From: Dicaeum eximium
Taxonomy: Eukaryota; Chordata; Aves; Passeriformes; Dicaeidae
Assembly: GCA_013396995.1 (NCBI GenBank)
Contig: VWZP01002201.1
Span: 739,816-803,815, forward strand
Reading direction: 5' to 3'
Length of the DNA: 64,000 nucleotides
Of the stretch, positions 35,901 through 42,300 are shown piece after piece. The translations under genes were made by a program, and so were the position numbers. How positions within the stretch are numbered: position 1 is the stretch's first letter; the number at the start of each line of letters is the position of its first letter. The notes below the pieces were generated by a model. That model was not told the origin of the DNA. It did not search any database and saw only the letters and a program-made list of their open reading frames with translations.

Positions 35901-38900
35901 GAGACCTCTGCATAAACAAAGAGGTTGGTGCCTGCTGAGGAAAAGCAAGGAGACAAAGTACAAAGAATGAGCAAAGCAGAAGGAAAATGCACAGCTAAGA
36001 TGGGAGAGAAAAAGTGGAAGAATAAAGGGAGGATGACAGCAGGAAAAAAATTCGGAGAAAGGTAAGTGAAAATAGGAAAGAGAATGAAAGAGACACAAGC
36101 AAGGATGCAAGGGAGAGAAAAAGGAAGGAAGTGGCACACAGAGAAGTAGAGCCATTCTTTAGCTCTAGTATCTGTTGCTCTTTGGTGCTTCACTGGAGAG
36201 TGAGTGTCATAGTCACGATCATAAGGTTATAAATGAAGGTAAGTCTTAAGGGCTTGGGTCAAACTGAAGACAACTGGTTCTCCTCAACACTTGGGGAAGA
36301 TACTTGCTTGGAAAATAGCAATTTAAACTGCTGTGACAAATACTAAAACTTCCACAAGTAAGTACAAAAGCAAGTGATCTGTTGATCTTTCCTTGCTTGT
36401 GTTGTCCTGTTCCCGGTAATATTTCGGTCTCTTATGTTTTTTCTGTTTGCCATGGAAAGACGTGAGCCAGGAATTACCAGTTCTTGGGACAACCGGAGTG
36501 TATGACTTTTGTTTTTCTTTTTTTGCACGCTGGGAATGTCAAGTGCAACTTTAAATATTCAAAATCTGGGTCATCAGTTCTTGGACCGGCAGAGCCAGTG
36601 CAGAATTTTGAACTGCACCAAAAGCAAAGCAAAGCATATCTCTTGGAAGGGCATTTCTTCAGTCCAGGAAAATGAAGTTGAACACTGACTCAGTTACAAA
36701 TGAGAAGATGACGGGGCAAAACAGGGCTCTCTATCACACCCTAGTGTTCTGTAGGCTTTTCCAGTACAGAGTCCCAGGATTTCAGTAATGAGTCCAGGCC
36801 TACAGACCAAACCGAGTTACTAAGTCAGGCTATAAGGTGTTTACCCCGTGCAAGGTAGGTGTTTGTTTTCCTGTGCATAAGGTCATCTTCTCTTACTCAA
36901 TGAGTGGCTAGGAAAGTGGGGAGTGCTGCAAGCTCCTCGCCTCCTGCTCTGCCAGCCAGCAAAAGGTATTCTAGCAGAATGTTGGTACCCATCTTCCATT
37001 CTTGAGGTCCCCATCCAAAGCCCACTGAAGATCTTTGGGTTTACACAAACACCTGATGTACAGGAGTAAGGGAAGAGTGAGGAGGTGACACTGAAACATG
37101 CAGGTGATGGAGCCATCCGAGAGCTTTCCAGCTGGCCAAGGTGACATTCATTCCAGTTCACCTGCCTGCAGTTTGACATGTGAGTTCACAGGAGATTAAT
37201 TTCAATACATAGAAACACTTCTAGTAAGGGTTATAAAAGTCTAGCTCTTCTGTCCCTTGACATGTGAAGGTGGTTTGCAGATTTATTGCCAAGAAGTAAC
37301 ATTTCTGTCCTTCAAGCATGGGTGAGCTTTTATTTTCGAGGAAGTATTAATTCCTACTACAGGCACCTGTTTCAAGCACTTCAGCAGGTAAAATTCTCCT
37401 CTCCTTGAGAGAACAAGGTTTCTTTGTCTCTAAAAACCCTGGTCATGTATGTTGTTTGCAGATTGTCACCCTCAGAAACCGGATCGATCAGGCCCAGAAG
37501 CAGTAAGTATTTATATCCCCTTCCCAGCTCCTGGCTTGGGGATATCTTCTCAGTGTTCAAATGTGTCACTTCAGCCTCAACACTGACATTTTCTTGTTGC
37601 AATGAAATGGGGCTAGAGATGGAAGGGCCGCTCCCATCCTGCCTCATATTGAGAAAATGAAGGGGAAACTGAAGTGAATGTAACACCTAACAAGAAAAAA
37701 AATCATGTTTCTTCACACCATACCTTCAAAAATTTCCTCTGCTTATTGTTGGGTTTTTCAAACACCTGACTGAGGTGCTTTGAATATTTGAGGGAATACA
37801 ACCCTTGTTTATCAAGGATAAACAAATGGTTGCTAAGATTACGAAGAATGGTGTGTAACAAGACTAACATAATGGGATTACTGTTACGAGTTCTTTTCAC
37901 TTATCATCTCTCTCCCACTTCACCACAAAACTATTTCATTATTTTTTTGAGTCTAATATCTTTATTGTAGGTATTTTTAATGGATTTATGGGATACCAGG
38001 GGTAGACACAGCTTGTGGGTCACAACATGCAGAAAACTAACACCCACAGAGAAGTAACTGCAGGGCAGAAAGGGAGGAGAGCTCTCCAGTGGTGGGTTTG
38101 CTCTTCTCTGTGCATCTGTATCTTTTTAGCAAAATCATGCCAGGAATGAAGCAGTGGTCTTTGGTGATATCTTTGGGTGACAGGAGTGACCAGTTACTGC
38201 CTTCCCACTTCCCCAAGACACCCTGACTTCTCAAATGAATGTAACACTGTGGGTTTGGTTGTCTGTAATGCCAAACATAAGGCTTGACCTTCCCGTGGTA
38301 TTTTCTGTACAGAGCTGTAGGCTGATAAACCTCAGCAGAATGCACAGCTGCAGAAGGATGCCATGGTTTGTCTGGGTGCTCCTGCTCTTGTGGGGTGCTC
38401 CACACCACTCACAACAGGCCACTGCTGCCTGCTTGTTCCCCCCCCAAAAATGATACTCTCCCAGGACATCATTTGAAGAGATTGCACTGAGAAGCCCAGA
38501 GCTAATGAGATTTCTGTGTGCTTAAATTTCTATCCACACTAGACACTCTCATTCCAAAGCAGTGCCTGCCAGCGTGTTATACAAGGATCAAATGAGTCTC
38601 TTGCTTCAGACTTTATTAAATCTCCTTAAGCACACTCTAAAGGTTAGGTGTAACATCAAACATCACAGGTGCTTGTGGGCATAAAAGGCCTCTGTCTTTG
38701 TTTGAGGAGCTATGGAGTTCCTACACTGGGTTTTGAACCTTCAGAAAGGCTGGCAAAAGGGACATTGAGCTTAATTTAAGATAAGCAGAAAGTGCATGCT
38801 CTCTTTTATGTAAATAATTTTTTCAAATAGACCAAGCCTATCTTGGTCAAAGGTAAAGTATCCACTCTGTGTGTGTCTCTGTCACTGTGCTACATCCTTC

Positions 38901-40016
38901 TGTAAATATGGCTGGTGCTCTTGAACCAATCCATGGGGCAGCACAACAAAAATCTCCCCAGATGTGATGTCCCCATGTTTTTCTTCTCCCTGGAGGAACC
39001 AGTGGTTCTGAAGAAAGGCCTCTGTTCACAGCAAGGCCCTCACCACCCTGTGCTTGGTTCCCAACCCCACACAGGGCCATGTCAAAGAGCTGCCCCCACT
39101 CTGCATGTGCTTTGGTTCAAGAAGCAGCCTCATCACTGTGTGTGTGACATGGAAGGTTTGGGGGTGTGCCGAGCCCCACAAACCAAGGTGCTGCAGATGG
39201 GAACTAGTGCAGAGTCTAACTCAACTAACTTCCTGCCTAGCCCCATTCTGAGCTCAGGCTGCTCAGGCAGAAGGTAAGTGGCTTGCATGTAGGATTGCCC
39301 TTCTGTGTGCAAGAACTCTTGGAGAGAGTTTGCCTCAGGTGCTTTAAGTGGGGAGTGTAGCTGGACTGCTCCCACACACCATGAGCAAGACAGGGATAGT
39401 GGTATGAGAGCAGGCCTAAAAAGCTGTTTGGATTGTTTTGGAGGCTCTTGCTCTCATGATATAAATAGCCACTCTGCCTTTGCTAGAGCAAAGCACTTCT
39501 TGTATTTAAATTAGTGTTCAGCTTTTTACCTCCACTACTGAATGGAGCATCTGGGGAATTTGATCAGAGCTCTTTCATGCTGAGCAAATTTCTCTAGATA
39601 GAGCTCTAAATCCTAAAATCCAGAGCACAGCAGATCTGTATTCAGAAAACATTCAGTCTGTGGCTGCACAGACCTGTCGCTTAGTTTGGAGACCACCAAG
39701 ATTTCCACCTTGATAATCCAGGAGTGTGGAAGGGTCCATCTCTTTGAGGCATGCACATCCTGCCTTTCACACTAAGAGCCCCAGGAGGAATCTTTTTCCA
39801 CAACATCAACAATATCTTTCCCAGAATGTGGTCAATGGCAGGTGTGCCCAACATGTGAGAAGTGAAAAGCAGCTGAAAGCTAATCTAAGAGTCAGAAATG
39901 CAGAGTGGCCACAGAGCCCCACCGCTTCCATCATGCTGACATGTTTTCCTTTCCTTTTGCATTGTAGCAGCAAGAAGGCAGGCGCCAAGGGCAAGGTTGG
40001 TGGGCGCTGGAAGTAA
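14882..40016 (+). CDS. TNNT3: Fast skeletal muscle troponin T, full spliced coding region (start codon to stop codon)
   Basis: Troponin T anchors the troponin complex to tropomyosin on the thin filament of fast muscle and passes the calcium signal from TnC/TnI. I assembled the exons by reading frame and GT-AG sites: 14882-14901, 15414-15427, 16092-16109, ten micro-exons (17772-27104), 30877-30895, 31696-31741, 32538-32654, 32986-33063, 33317-33430, 33590-33699, 34515-34605, one of 35292-35332 or 37462-37502, and 39968-40016. Including every cassette gives 289 residues; leaving out the ten micro-exons gives 238. The protein runs MSDTEEVEQGE, a variable acidic N-terminus, EEKPRIK, LTAPKIPEGEKVDF, the long charged helix with FEARRKEEEELVALKERI, the TnC/TnI-binding region (GATYSSYLAK, RRKPLNIDHL) and the C-terminus KKAGAKGKVGGRWK. 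The mutually exclusive exon pair and the neighbouring MRPL23 distinguish TNNT3 from TNNT1 and TNNT2. Exact splice isoforms are inferred. Confidence 0.95.
15414..15427 (+). CDS. TNNT3: TNNT3 exon 3 (14 nt)
   Basis: Acceptor CTCTCTCACAG and donor GTAAGT (15428) bracket 14 bases that complete V and encode E-Q-G-E plus one base. It carries the frame from phase 2 to phase 1, so unlike the following cassettes it cannot be skipped without a frameshift. Confidence 0.88.
16092..16109 (+). CDS. TNNT3: TNNT3 exon 4 (18 nt), EEYEEE
   Basis: Acceptor TTTCAATGCAG and donor GTAACA (16110) bracket a phase 1-1 exon that completes E and reads E-Y-E-E-E. The EEYEEE segment is typical of the avian and mammalian TNNT3 N-terminus. 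It is the first symmetric, skippable exon. Confidence 0.87.
17034..17074. other. Assembly gap (41 N)
   Basis: A run of N directly follows a poly-T stretch (about 17022-17033), a usual place for assembly failure. It lies between TNNT3 exon 4 and the first micro-exon, so the true length here, and whether anything is missing, are unknown. Confidence 0.99.
17772..17783 (+). CDS. TNNT3: TNNT3 micro-exon m1 (12 nt), AQEE
   Basis: The context CCACCTGAAG|CTCAGGAAGAAG|GTATGTGAC gives a phase 1-1 cassette reading A-Q-E-E. The acceptor is AAG rather than CAG. The acceptor stem CCACCTGAAG and the donor GTATGTGACATG recur at other cassettes in the array. Confidence 0.82.
18026..18140. repeat. TA/TG-rich imperfect microsatellite
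   Basis: Runs of (TA)n, TATACACACA, TATATGTGTGTGTATA and a final (TA)5 form an AT-rich simple-sequence block inside the TNNT3 intron between m1 and m2. It gives long alternating-sequence stretches and several self-complementary arms. Confidence 0.85.
18677..18694 (+). CDS. TNNT3: TNNT3 micro-exon m2 (18 nt), EEAQEE
   Basis: CCCACCACAG|AAGAGGCTCAGGAGGAAG|GTAGGT gives a phase 1-1 cassette reading E-E-A-Q-E-E. The acceptor is canonical CAG, so this cassette may be included more often than those with AAG acceptors. Confidence 0.84.
19081..19108 (+). other. Perfect 11-bp inverted repeat in the m2-m3 intron
   Basis: AGATGGATTTT (19081-19091) is followed after a 6-base loop by its exact reverse complement AAAATCCATCT (19098-19108). 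In the TNNT3 pre-mRNA it would form a stable hairpin 634 bases upstream of m3. Confidence 0.75.
19131..19243. repeat. AT-rich low-complexity block
   Basis: Almost pure A/T with repeated ATATATAA and TATAAT words, including the 7-bp arms TATAGCA (19139-19145) and TGCTATA (19150-19156). It looks like a decayed TA microsatellite. Confidence 0.65.
19742..19753 (+). CDS. TNNT3: TNNT3 micro-exon m3 (12 nt), APPA
   Basis: CCACCTGACGAAG|CTCCTCCAGCAG|GTACGTGCCATC gives a phase 1-1 cassette reading A-P-P-A. It is uncharged, unlike its neighbours. The flanks still match the array pattern, so it belongs to the same family. Confidence 0.78.
20327..20341 (+). CDS. TNNT3: TNNT3 micro-exon m4 (15 or 12 nt), (E)AQEE
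   Basis: CACACCTAAAG|AAG|CTCAGGAGGAAG|GTATGTGACATGACTCCTG. Two AAG acceptors lie three bases apart (exon start 20327 or 20330). The first gives E-A-Q-E-E, the second A-Q-E-E; both keep phase 1-1. The donor flank nearly copies that of m1. Confidence 0.8.
21226..21237 (+). CDS. TNNT3: TNNT3 micro-exon m5 (12 nt), AHEE
   Basis: CCCACATGCTAAAG|CTCATGAGGAAG|GTATGTGCCATG is a phase 1-1 cassette reading A-H-E-E. This is the basic unit of the His-rich P/Tx exons described in galliform breast-muscle TnT, here in single copies rather than a uniform run. Confidence 0.82.
22582..22596 (+). CDS. TNNT3: TNNT3 micro-exon m6 (15 or 12 nt), (E)VHEP
   Basis: CCCTTTTAAAG|AAG|TCCATGAACCAG|GTATGTGACTTCTGAATTCC. 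Tandem AAG acceptors (exon start 22582 or 22585) give E-V-H-E-P or V-H-E-P. The VHEP segment is a known TNNT3 N-terminal sequence in birds and mammals. Confidence 0.82.
22727..22745 (+). repeat. Poly-A run (19 A)
   Basis: A mononucleotide run 130 bases after m6. The flanks show no clear retrotransposon, so it is listed as simple sequence. Confidence 0.9.
24211..24265 (+). pseudogene. Decayed TNNT3 micro-exon copy (pseudo-exon)
   Basis: CCACCTAACCAAG|CTCATG matches the acceptor and first half of the CTCATG-type cassettes. The sequence after it, GACGTCTAAATTCCTATGTATT, parallels the donor flank of m6 (GACTTCTGAATTCCTCTGCATC). The last half of the exon and the donor GT are missing: TTTATGAC stands where GGTATGTGAC is expected. 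No usable 5' splice site remains, so this copy should be dead. Confidence 0.7.
25139..25150 (+). CDS. TNNT3: TNNT3 micro-exon m7 (12 nt), APAP
   Basis: CCTACTAAATGAAG|CCCCCGCTCCAG|GTATGTGATTTAAC is a phase 1-1 cassette reading A-P-A-P. Preceded by VHEP from m6 it gives a VHEPAPAP-like stretch similar to published avian TnT. It is another proline-type, uncharged cassette. Confidence 0.8.
25603..25618 (+). repeat. (GT)8 microsatellite
   Basis: Eight uninterrupted GT units in the m7-m8 intron. Confidence 0.95.
26344..26355 (+). CDS. TNNT3: TNNT3 micro-exon m8 (12 nt), VHEP
   Basis: TTCACACCTGAAG|TTCATGAGCCAG|GTATGTGACATGACTTCTG is a phase 1-1 cassette reading V-H-E-P, the same four residues as m6 with different codons. 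The donor flank resembles those of m1 and m4. Confidence 0.82.
26735..26752 (+). CDS. TNNT3: TNNT3 micro-exon m9 (18 or 12 nt), (EE)AHEE
   Basis: GACAACAGCAG|AGGAAG|CTCATGAGGAAG|GTATGTGATG. The CAG acceptor gives E-E-A-H-E-E; the internal AAG (exon start 26741) would give A-H-E-E. Both keep phase 1-1. The CAG site is the better match, so the 18-nt form is the first choice. Confidence 0.8.
27078..27104 (+). CDS. TNNT3: TNNT3 candidate alternative exon m10 (27 nt), ANEEGEYND
   Basis: A strong pyrimidine tract (TTCTTTTGTCCCCCAACCTACAG) precedes 27 bases reading A-N-E-E-G-E-Y-N-D plus one base in phase 1-1, ending at a weak donor GTAGCT (27105). It sits directly before the EEKPR exon, where mammals have a fetal TNNT3 exon and birds are reported to have a 'y'-type exon. 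It does not share the CTCAGG/CTCATG core of the other cassettes. It fits frame, acidity and position, but transcript support is needed. Confidence 0.62.
27105..30876 (+). other. TNNT3: TNNT3 intron between the variable and constant regions (3.8 kb)
   Basis: No exon in the TNNT3 frame with acceptable splice sites was recognised. It contains a (TTG)5 stretch near 27937-27951, a 27-bp tandem duplication (28328-28381) and long T-rich tracts. A further decayed cassette cannot be excluded. Confidence 0.6.
28328..28381 (+). repeat. 27-bp tandem duplication
   Basis: Two adjacent copies (28328-28354 and 28355-28381) share CAGGGCAGTGA, then G or A, then CTTGGATTTGCAGT, with a further difference only near the end. 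They are near identical, so the duplication is recent. Confidence 0.9.
30877..30895 (+). CDS. TNNT3: TNNT3 exon EEKPRIK (19 nt)
   Basis: CCAAATACAG|19 bases|GTAAGTATG. It completes E and reads E-K-P-R-I plus two bases of K, moving the frame from phase 1 to phase 2. It is therefore constitutive and marks the end of the modular region. Confidence 0.9.
31696..31741 (+). CDS. TNNT3: TNNT3 exon LTAPKIPEGEKVDFD
   Basis: CTCTGCAG acceptor and GTAAGT donor (31742). The translation KLTAPKIPEGEKVDFD is among the most conserved TnT segments and leads into the first tropomyosin-binding region. Confidence 0.95.
32538..32654 (+). CDS. TNNT3: TNNT3 exon, tropomyosin-binding helix 1 (39 codons)
   Basis: TTTCTAG acceptor, GTGAGT donor (32655), phase 0-0. 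It begins DIQKKRQNKDLIELQALID and continues with HFEARRKEEEELVALKERI. This is the TnT region that binds the tropomyosin overlap; the helix is strongly charged. Confidence 0.96.
32986..33063 (+). CDS. TNNT3: TNNT3 exon, charged helix (26 codons)
   Basis: CCCTGCAG acceptor, GTGAGT donor (33064), phase 0-0. It reads EKRRAERAEQQRIRAEKEK then ERQARLA, the conserved Arg/Glu-rich helix. Confidence 0.96.
33317..33430 (+). CDS. TNNT3: TNNT3 exon, second tropomyosin-binding region (38 codons)
   Basis: CTCCACAG acceptor, GTAAAA donor (33431), phase 0-0. It contains EEKARREEEDAKRKAEDDLK and the near-invariant SSMGATYSSYLAK motif. Confidence 0.96.
33590..33699 (+). CDS. TNNT3: TNNT3 exon, start of the TnI coiled-coil region
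   Basis: GAAAATAG acceptor, GTAACC donor (33700). It reads ADQKRGKKQTARETKKKVL, then AERRKPLNIDHL, then NEDKL, ending in phase 2. The RKPLNIDHL motif starts the IT-arm that pairs with TnI. Confidence 0.96.
34515..34605 (+). CDS. TNNT3: TNNT3 exon, TnI/TnC-binding coiled coil
   Basis: ACACACAG acceptor, GTGAGT donor (34606). It reads RDKAKELWDWLYQLETEKY then DFTEQIKRKKYE and ends in phase 0, ready for either exclusive exon. Confidence 0.96.
35292..35332 (+). CDS. TNNT3: TNNT3 mutually exclusive exon, alpha type (exon 16)
   Basis: TCTCTTAG acceptor, GTAAGT donor (35333), 41 nt. It reads ILTMRCRLQELSK plus two bases that become F with the last exon. The Lys-Phe end before SKKAG matches the adult (alpha) form of mammalian TNNT3. 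Phase 0 to 2, as in the beta exon. Confidence 0.9.
35333..37461 (+). other. TNNT3: Intron between the mutually exclusive TNNT3 exons (2.1 kb)
   Basis: Too long for simple steric blocking of the alpha donor and beta acceptor. Apart from the purine tract it holds two further strong unused donors (AAGGTAAGTC near 36238 and AAGGTAGGTG near 36853). Confidence 0.65.
35935..36150 (+). repeat. Purine-rich tract between the exclusive exons
   Basis: About 215 bases strongly biased to A and G (GGGAGAGAAAAAGTGG-type words) in the intron between the alpha and beta exons. A consensus-like donor, AAAGGTAAGTGA, lies inside it at about 36059-36069. No exon in the TNNT3 frame is evident. Confidence 0.75.
37462..37502 (+). 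CDS. TNNT3: TNNT3 mutually exclusive exon, beta type (exon 17)
   Basis: TTTGCAG acceptor, GTAAGT donor (37503), 41 nt. It reads IVTLRNRIDQAQK plus CA that becomes H. The RNRIDQAQKH sequence is the beta (fetal/neonatal) form in mammals. Length and phases equal those of the alpha exon 2.1 kb upstream. Confidence 0.92.
37503..39967 (+). other. TNNT3: TNNT3 last intron (2.5 kb)
   Basis: No coding or repeat feature is recognised beyond short homopolymers. Confidence 0.6.
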
Positions 40017-40350
40017 AGAACCAGGCAGGATGGCCTTCAATGGTGTGCTGAACCCCTGCTGGTCTCCTCTTTCCTCCTCCTCCGATCACTTGTGTTCTCA
40101 TGCCTCAATGATAACAAAAACCACATCGGCCTGGATTGGCTATTGCTGCTGCTTTTCTTCCTGGAGGGGTCTGGTGGCTTCCTCAGGCAAGGGGAAGCAG
40201 GTTCCCTGTGGAACTGATATGACTCCTTGCTGGCATCTTCAATTCCTGCTGAGCATGTCCCTTATCCTGCTGATACCAGCCCTATGCTGTCCTGTAGATT
40301 GCTGTGTACAAATCTCTGGATTTTGTAAATAAAGCACAACCAGTACCTAC
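39968..40350 (+). CDS. TNNT3: TNNT3 terminal exon with stop codon and 3' UTR
   Basis: TTGCATTGTAG acceptor. It completes F or H and reads SKKAGAKGKVGGRWK, then TAA at 40014-40016. The C-terminal KVGGRWK is the TnT signature. The 3' UTR runs to about 40350, with AATAAA at 40328-40333 and a GT-rich stretch afterwards. Confidence 0.94.
40328..40333 (+). other. TNNT3: TNNT3 polyadenylation signal AATAAA
   Basis: A canonical hexamer 312 bases after the stop codon, followed by CACAACCAGTACC and a T/G-rich element from 40374. The cleavage site is expected at about 40345-40355. Confidence 0.85.
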
Positions 40351-40965
40351 TCCAATGACAGCCCTCTGGAATCGTGTTTCGTATTTTATTTAACGCCTTC
40401 CCATTTTCCAAGGATTTGGGAGTTGGTCCAAACCCTTACTTAATATTGTCTGATCTGTCTCTACAAGGGGGAATAGGCTCAGTATCATCAGCAAAGACTC
40501 AGGCTTAGGGGCCTGTTTTAAGCCATGGTACAGGCAGATACCAAATGTAGTTAAAATTGACATCAAAGTTTGAGTGATGAAGTAGTGACTCAAAGAATCA
40601 GCAATAAAGGAACAAATCTACAGAAGTGGTAGTTTTTAGCACATAGCTTTTATTAAATGCAGACAAGTGCAGTAAAGAATGATTCATTCAAATATTACAT
40701 TGAAATATTTATTGAGGCTGTTAGCCTGCATACAGTTTTAAAGTCCAATACTGAAGTGTGAATTACTTGGTTAATTCGATGTAGATGTCAAAACATGAGT
40801 GGCTGTTACTAAATTTGAGGTGCAAACTGCTCTGCAGGGCCTCTTGTCTTTGCCAACCCCTGAACTGCCCTGGCAGAGGGAAGTCCATCAGTCTCTCCCA
40901 TGTTTCCAAATTTCTGTTTCTGGTGCCTGTGTGCCCACTCTGGCTCTCTGTTGGTATGTACTGAG
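40351..40965. other. Intergenic DNA between TNNT3 and the CR1 cluster
   Basis: AT-rich, with TTTATT hexamers that read AATAAA on the minus strand (e.g. about 40650 and 40707). No minus-strand gene is seen, so they are probably chance. Confidence 0.45.
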
Positions 40966-41430
40966 GTGTCATAGAGTCATGAGTGATTTAGGTGTGAAGA
41001 AGCCTGAAGGATCATACAGTTCCAACTCCCCTGCCATGGGTAGGAACACCCCTCATTAGTCCAGGCTCCTCAATAACCCCATCCAAGCTGGACTTGAACT
41101 CTGCCAGGGATGGGGCATTAACAGCTTCTCTGGACAACCTGTTCCAGTGCCTCACCACCCTCCCTGTCAGGAATTTCATCCCAACATCTAATCTAAACCT
41201 GCTGTCCCTCAGTTTAAAGCAGTTGCCCCTTGTCCTGTCACGGGATACCTTGGTAAAAAGTCTCTGTCTTAAAAGCCTCCTTACATATTAAAGGTCACAA
41301 TCAGGTCTCCACGGAGCCTTCCCTTTTCCTGGCTGCACAACCCCAGCTCTCTGCCTGTCCTTACAAGGGAGGTGTCCCAGCCCTTGCAGCATCTCTGTGG
41401 CCTCCTCTTGGCCAGATCCACCAGCGCCGT
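40966..41430 (-). mobile_element. CR1 LINE 3' fragment (antisense)
   Basis: Starts with a relic of the CR1 3' terminal ATTCTATGA repeat in reverse (ATAGAGTCATGAG). It continues with the typical CR1 3' UTR in antisense: GACAACCTGTTCCAGTG, then CAGGTCTCCACGGAGCCTTC, then CACAACCCCAGCTCTC. It is 5'-truncated, as almost all avian CR1 copies are. The right boundary is approximate. Confidence 0.85.
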
Positions 41431-41534
41431 GTCTGTTGTGCTGGGGTCTCGCAACAGAGGACAGGAGGAGACTCAGGACAGGACCCCAGCAAAGGCAGAC
41501 AGCACTGCAGCCTCCCACAGAGGCAACATTTTCA

Positions 41535-41990
41535 CGAAATCACAGAACTGTTAGGGCTGGAAGGGACCTCTGGAAATTGTTCAGTCCAACCCCACTGCTA
41601 AGGCAGTGTCACCGAGAGCAGGTGACACAGAAATGTGAGATTCAGGGAGTGAGATTCTACATTCTCCCTTGGCCAGCCTGTTCCAGTGCTCTGCCACTCT
41701 CCGTGTAAAGATGTTCTTCCTCGTGTTGAGGTGGAACTCTTGTGTTGTAGTTTACGGCCATTGCTCCTTGTCCTGTGGCTGGCCAGCGCTGAGAAGAGTC
41801 TGGCACCATCCTCTCGGCACCGCCTTTGGGATATTCGTACGCAATAACGAGATCCCCTCCGAGTCTTCTCTTCCCCAGACTAAACAGGCCCAGCTCCCGC
41901 AGCCTCTCCTCTTAGGAGAGATGCTCCAGACCCCTCCTCATCTTCGTGACGTTCCGCTGGCCGTCTCTGGAAGCTCCTTGTCCCTCTCAC
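41535..41990 (-). mobile_element. Second CR1 LINE 3' fragment (antisense)
   Basis: AAATCACAGAACTGTTAGGG and GGAAGGGACCTCTGGA start a second CR1 3' end in the same orientation. Later come CCAGCCTGTTCCAGTGCTC, AGACTAAACAGGCCCAGCTC and GCAGCCTCTCCTC. It differs enough from the first copy to be another subfamily. It ends against the CpG-rich MRPL23 promoter. Confidence 0.83.
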
Positions 41991-42300
41991 ACCGAGGAGA
42001 CCCGGGCAGGGCAGCGCCTCCTGGGCCGCTCCCGGCCCGGTGCCGCTCCCCGCGCTGAGGGCGTGCCGCGCTCCTCCGCGCCAGCAGGGGACAGCCGCCG
42101 CCGCCGCCGCCCCGCCGGAGCCGCTCTGGCGCGGCCGCTTCTGCGGGGCTCGGCCATGGCGGCGGGCGCCAGGAGAGCCGTGTGAGCGGAGCGGGGCGGA
42201 GCGGGGCGGTGGGGTGGGCGGCGGTGCGGTGGGGCTCAGTCGGGGCAGCGGGGTAGCGGGGTCGGGGAGCTGGTCAGTGAGCGGCGGCGTCTCCCCGCAG
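41990..42300 (+). promoter_or_regulatory. MRPL23: MRPL23 CpG-rich promoter
   Basis: GC content and CpG density rise sharply around the first exon, with (GCC)n at about 42094-42111, GGGGCGG GC boxes in the first intron (about 42190-42210) and no TATA box, as is usual for housekeeping mitochondrial-protein genes. A CTCF-like core CCAGCAGGGGACA lies at 42081-42093. The transcription start is probably between 42090 and 42150, but the sequence alone does not fix it. Confidence 0.72.
42156..42181 (+). CDS. MRPL23: MRPL23 exon 1, start codon
   Basis: CGGCCATGG is a strong start context. The exon reads MAAGARRA plus two bases of V and ends at donor GTGAGC (42182). It is short, as in other vertebrates. 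Confidence 0.9.

Noticed and set aside
14882..40016. Identity as cardiac (TNNT2) or slow (TNNT1) troponin T
   Set aside because: The two alternative 41-nt C-terminal exons, the EEKPRIK and LTAPKIPEGEKVDF segments and the downstream MRPL23 gene fit the fast skeletal gene.
40640..40715. Minus-strand poly(A) signals suggesting a convergent gene
   Set aside because: TTTATT is frequent in AT-rich DNA and no minus-strand coding exon is present to the right.
41397..42058. Plus-strand open frames of 100-130 codons between TNNT3 and MRPL23
   Set aside because: They lie within antisense CR1 3' sequence, which is not coding in that direction.
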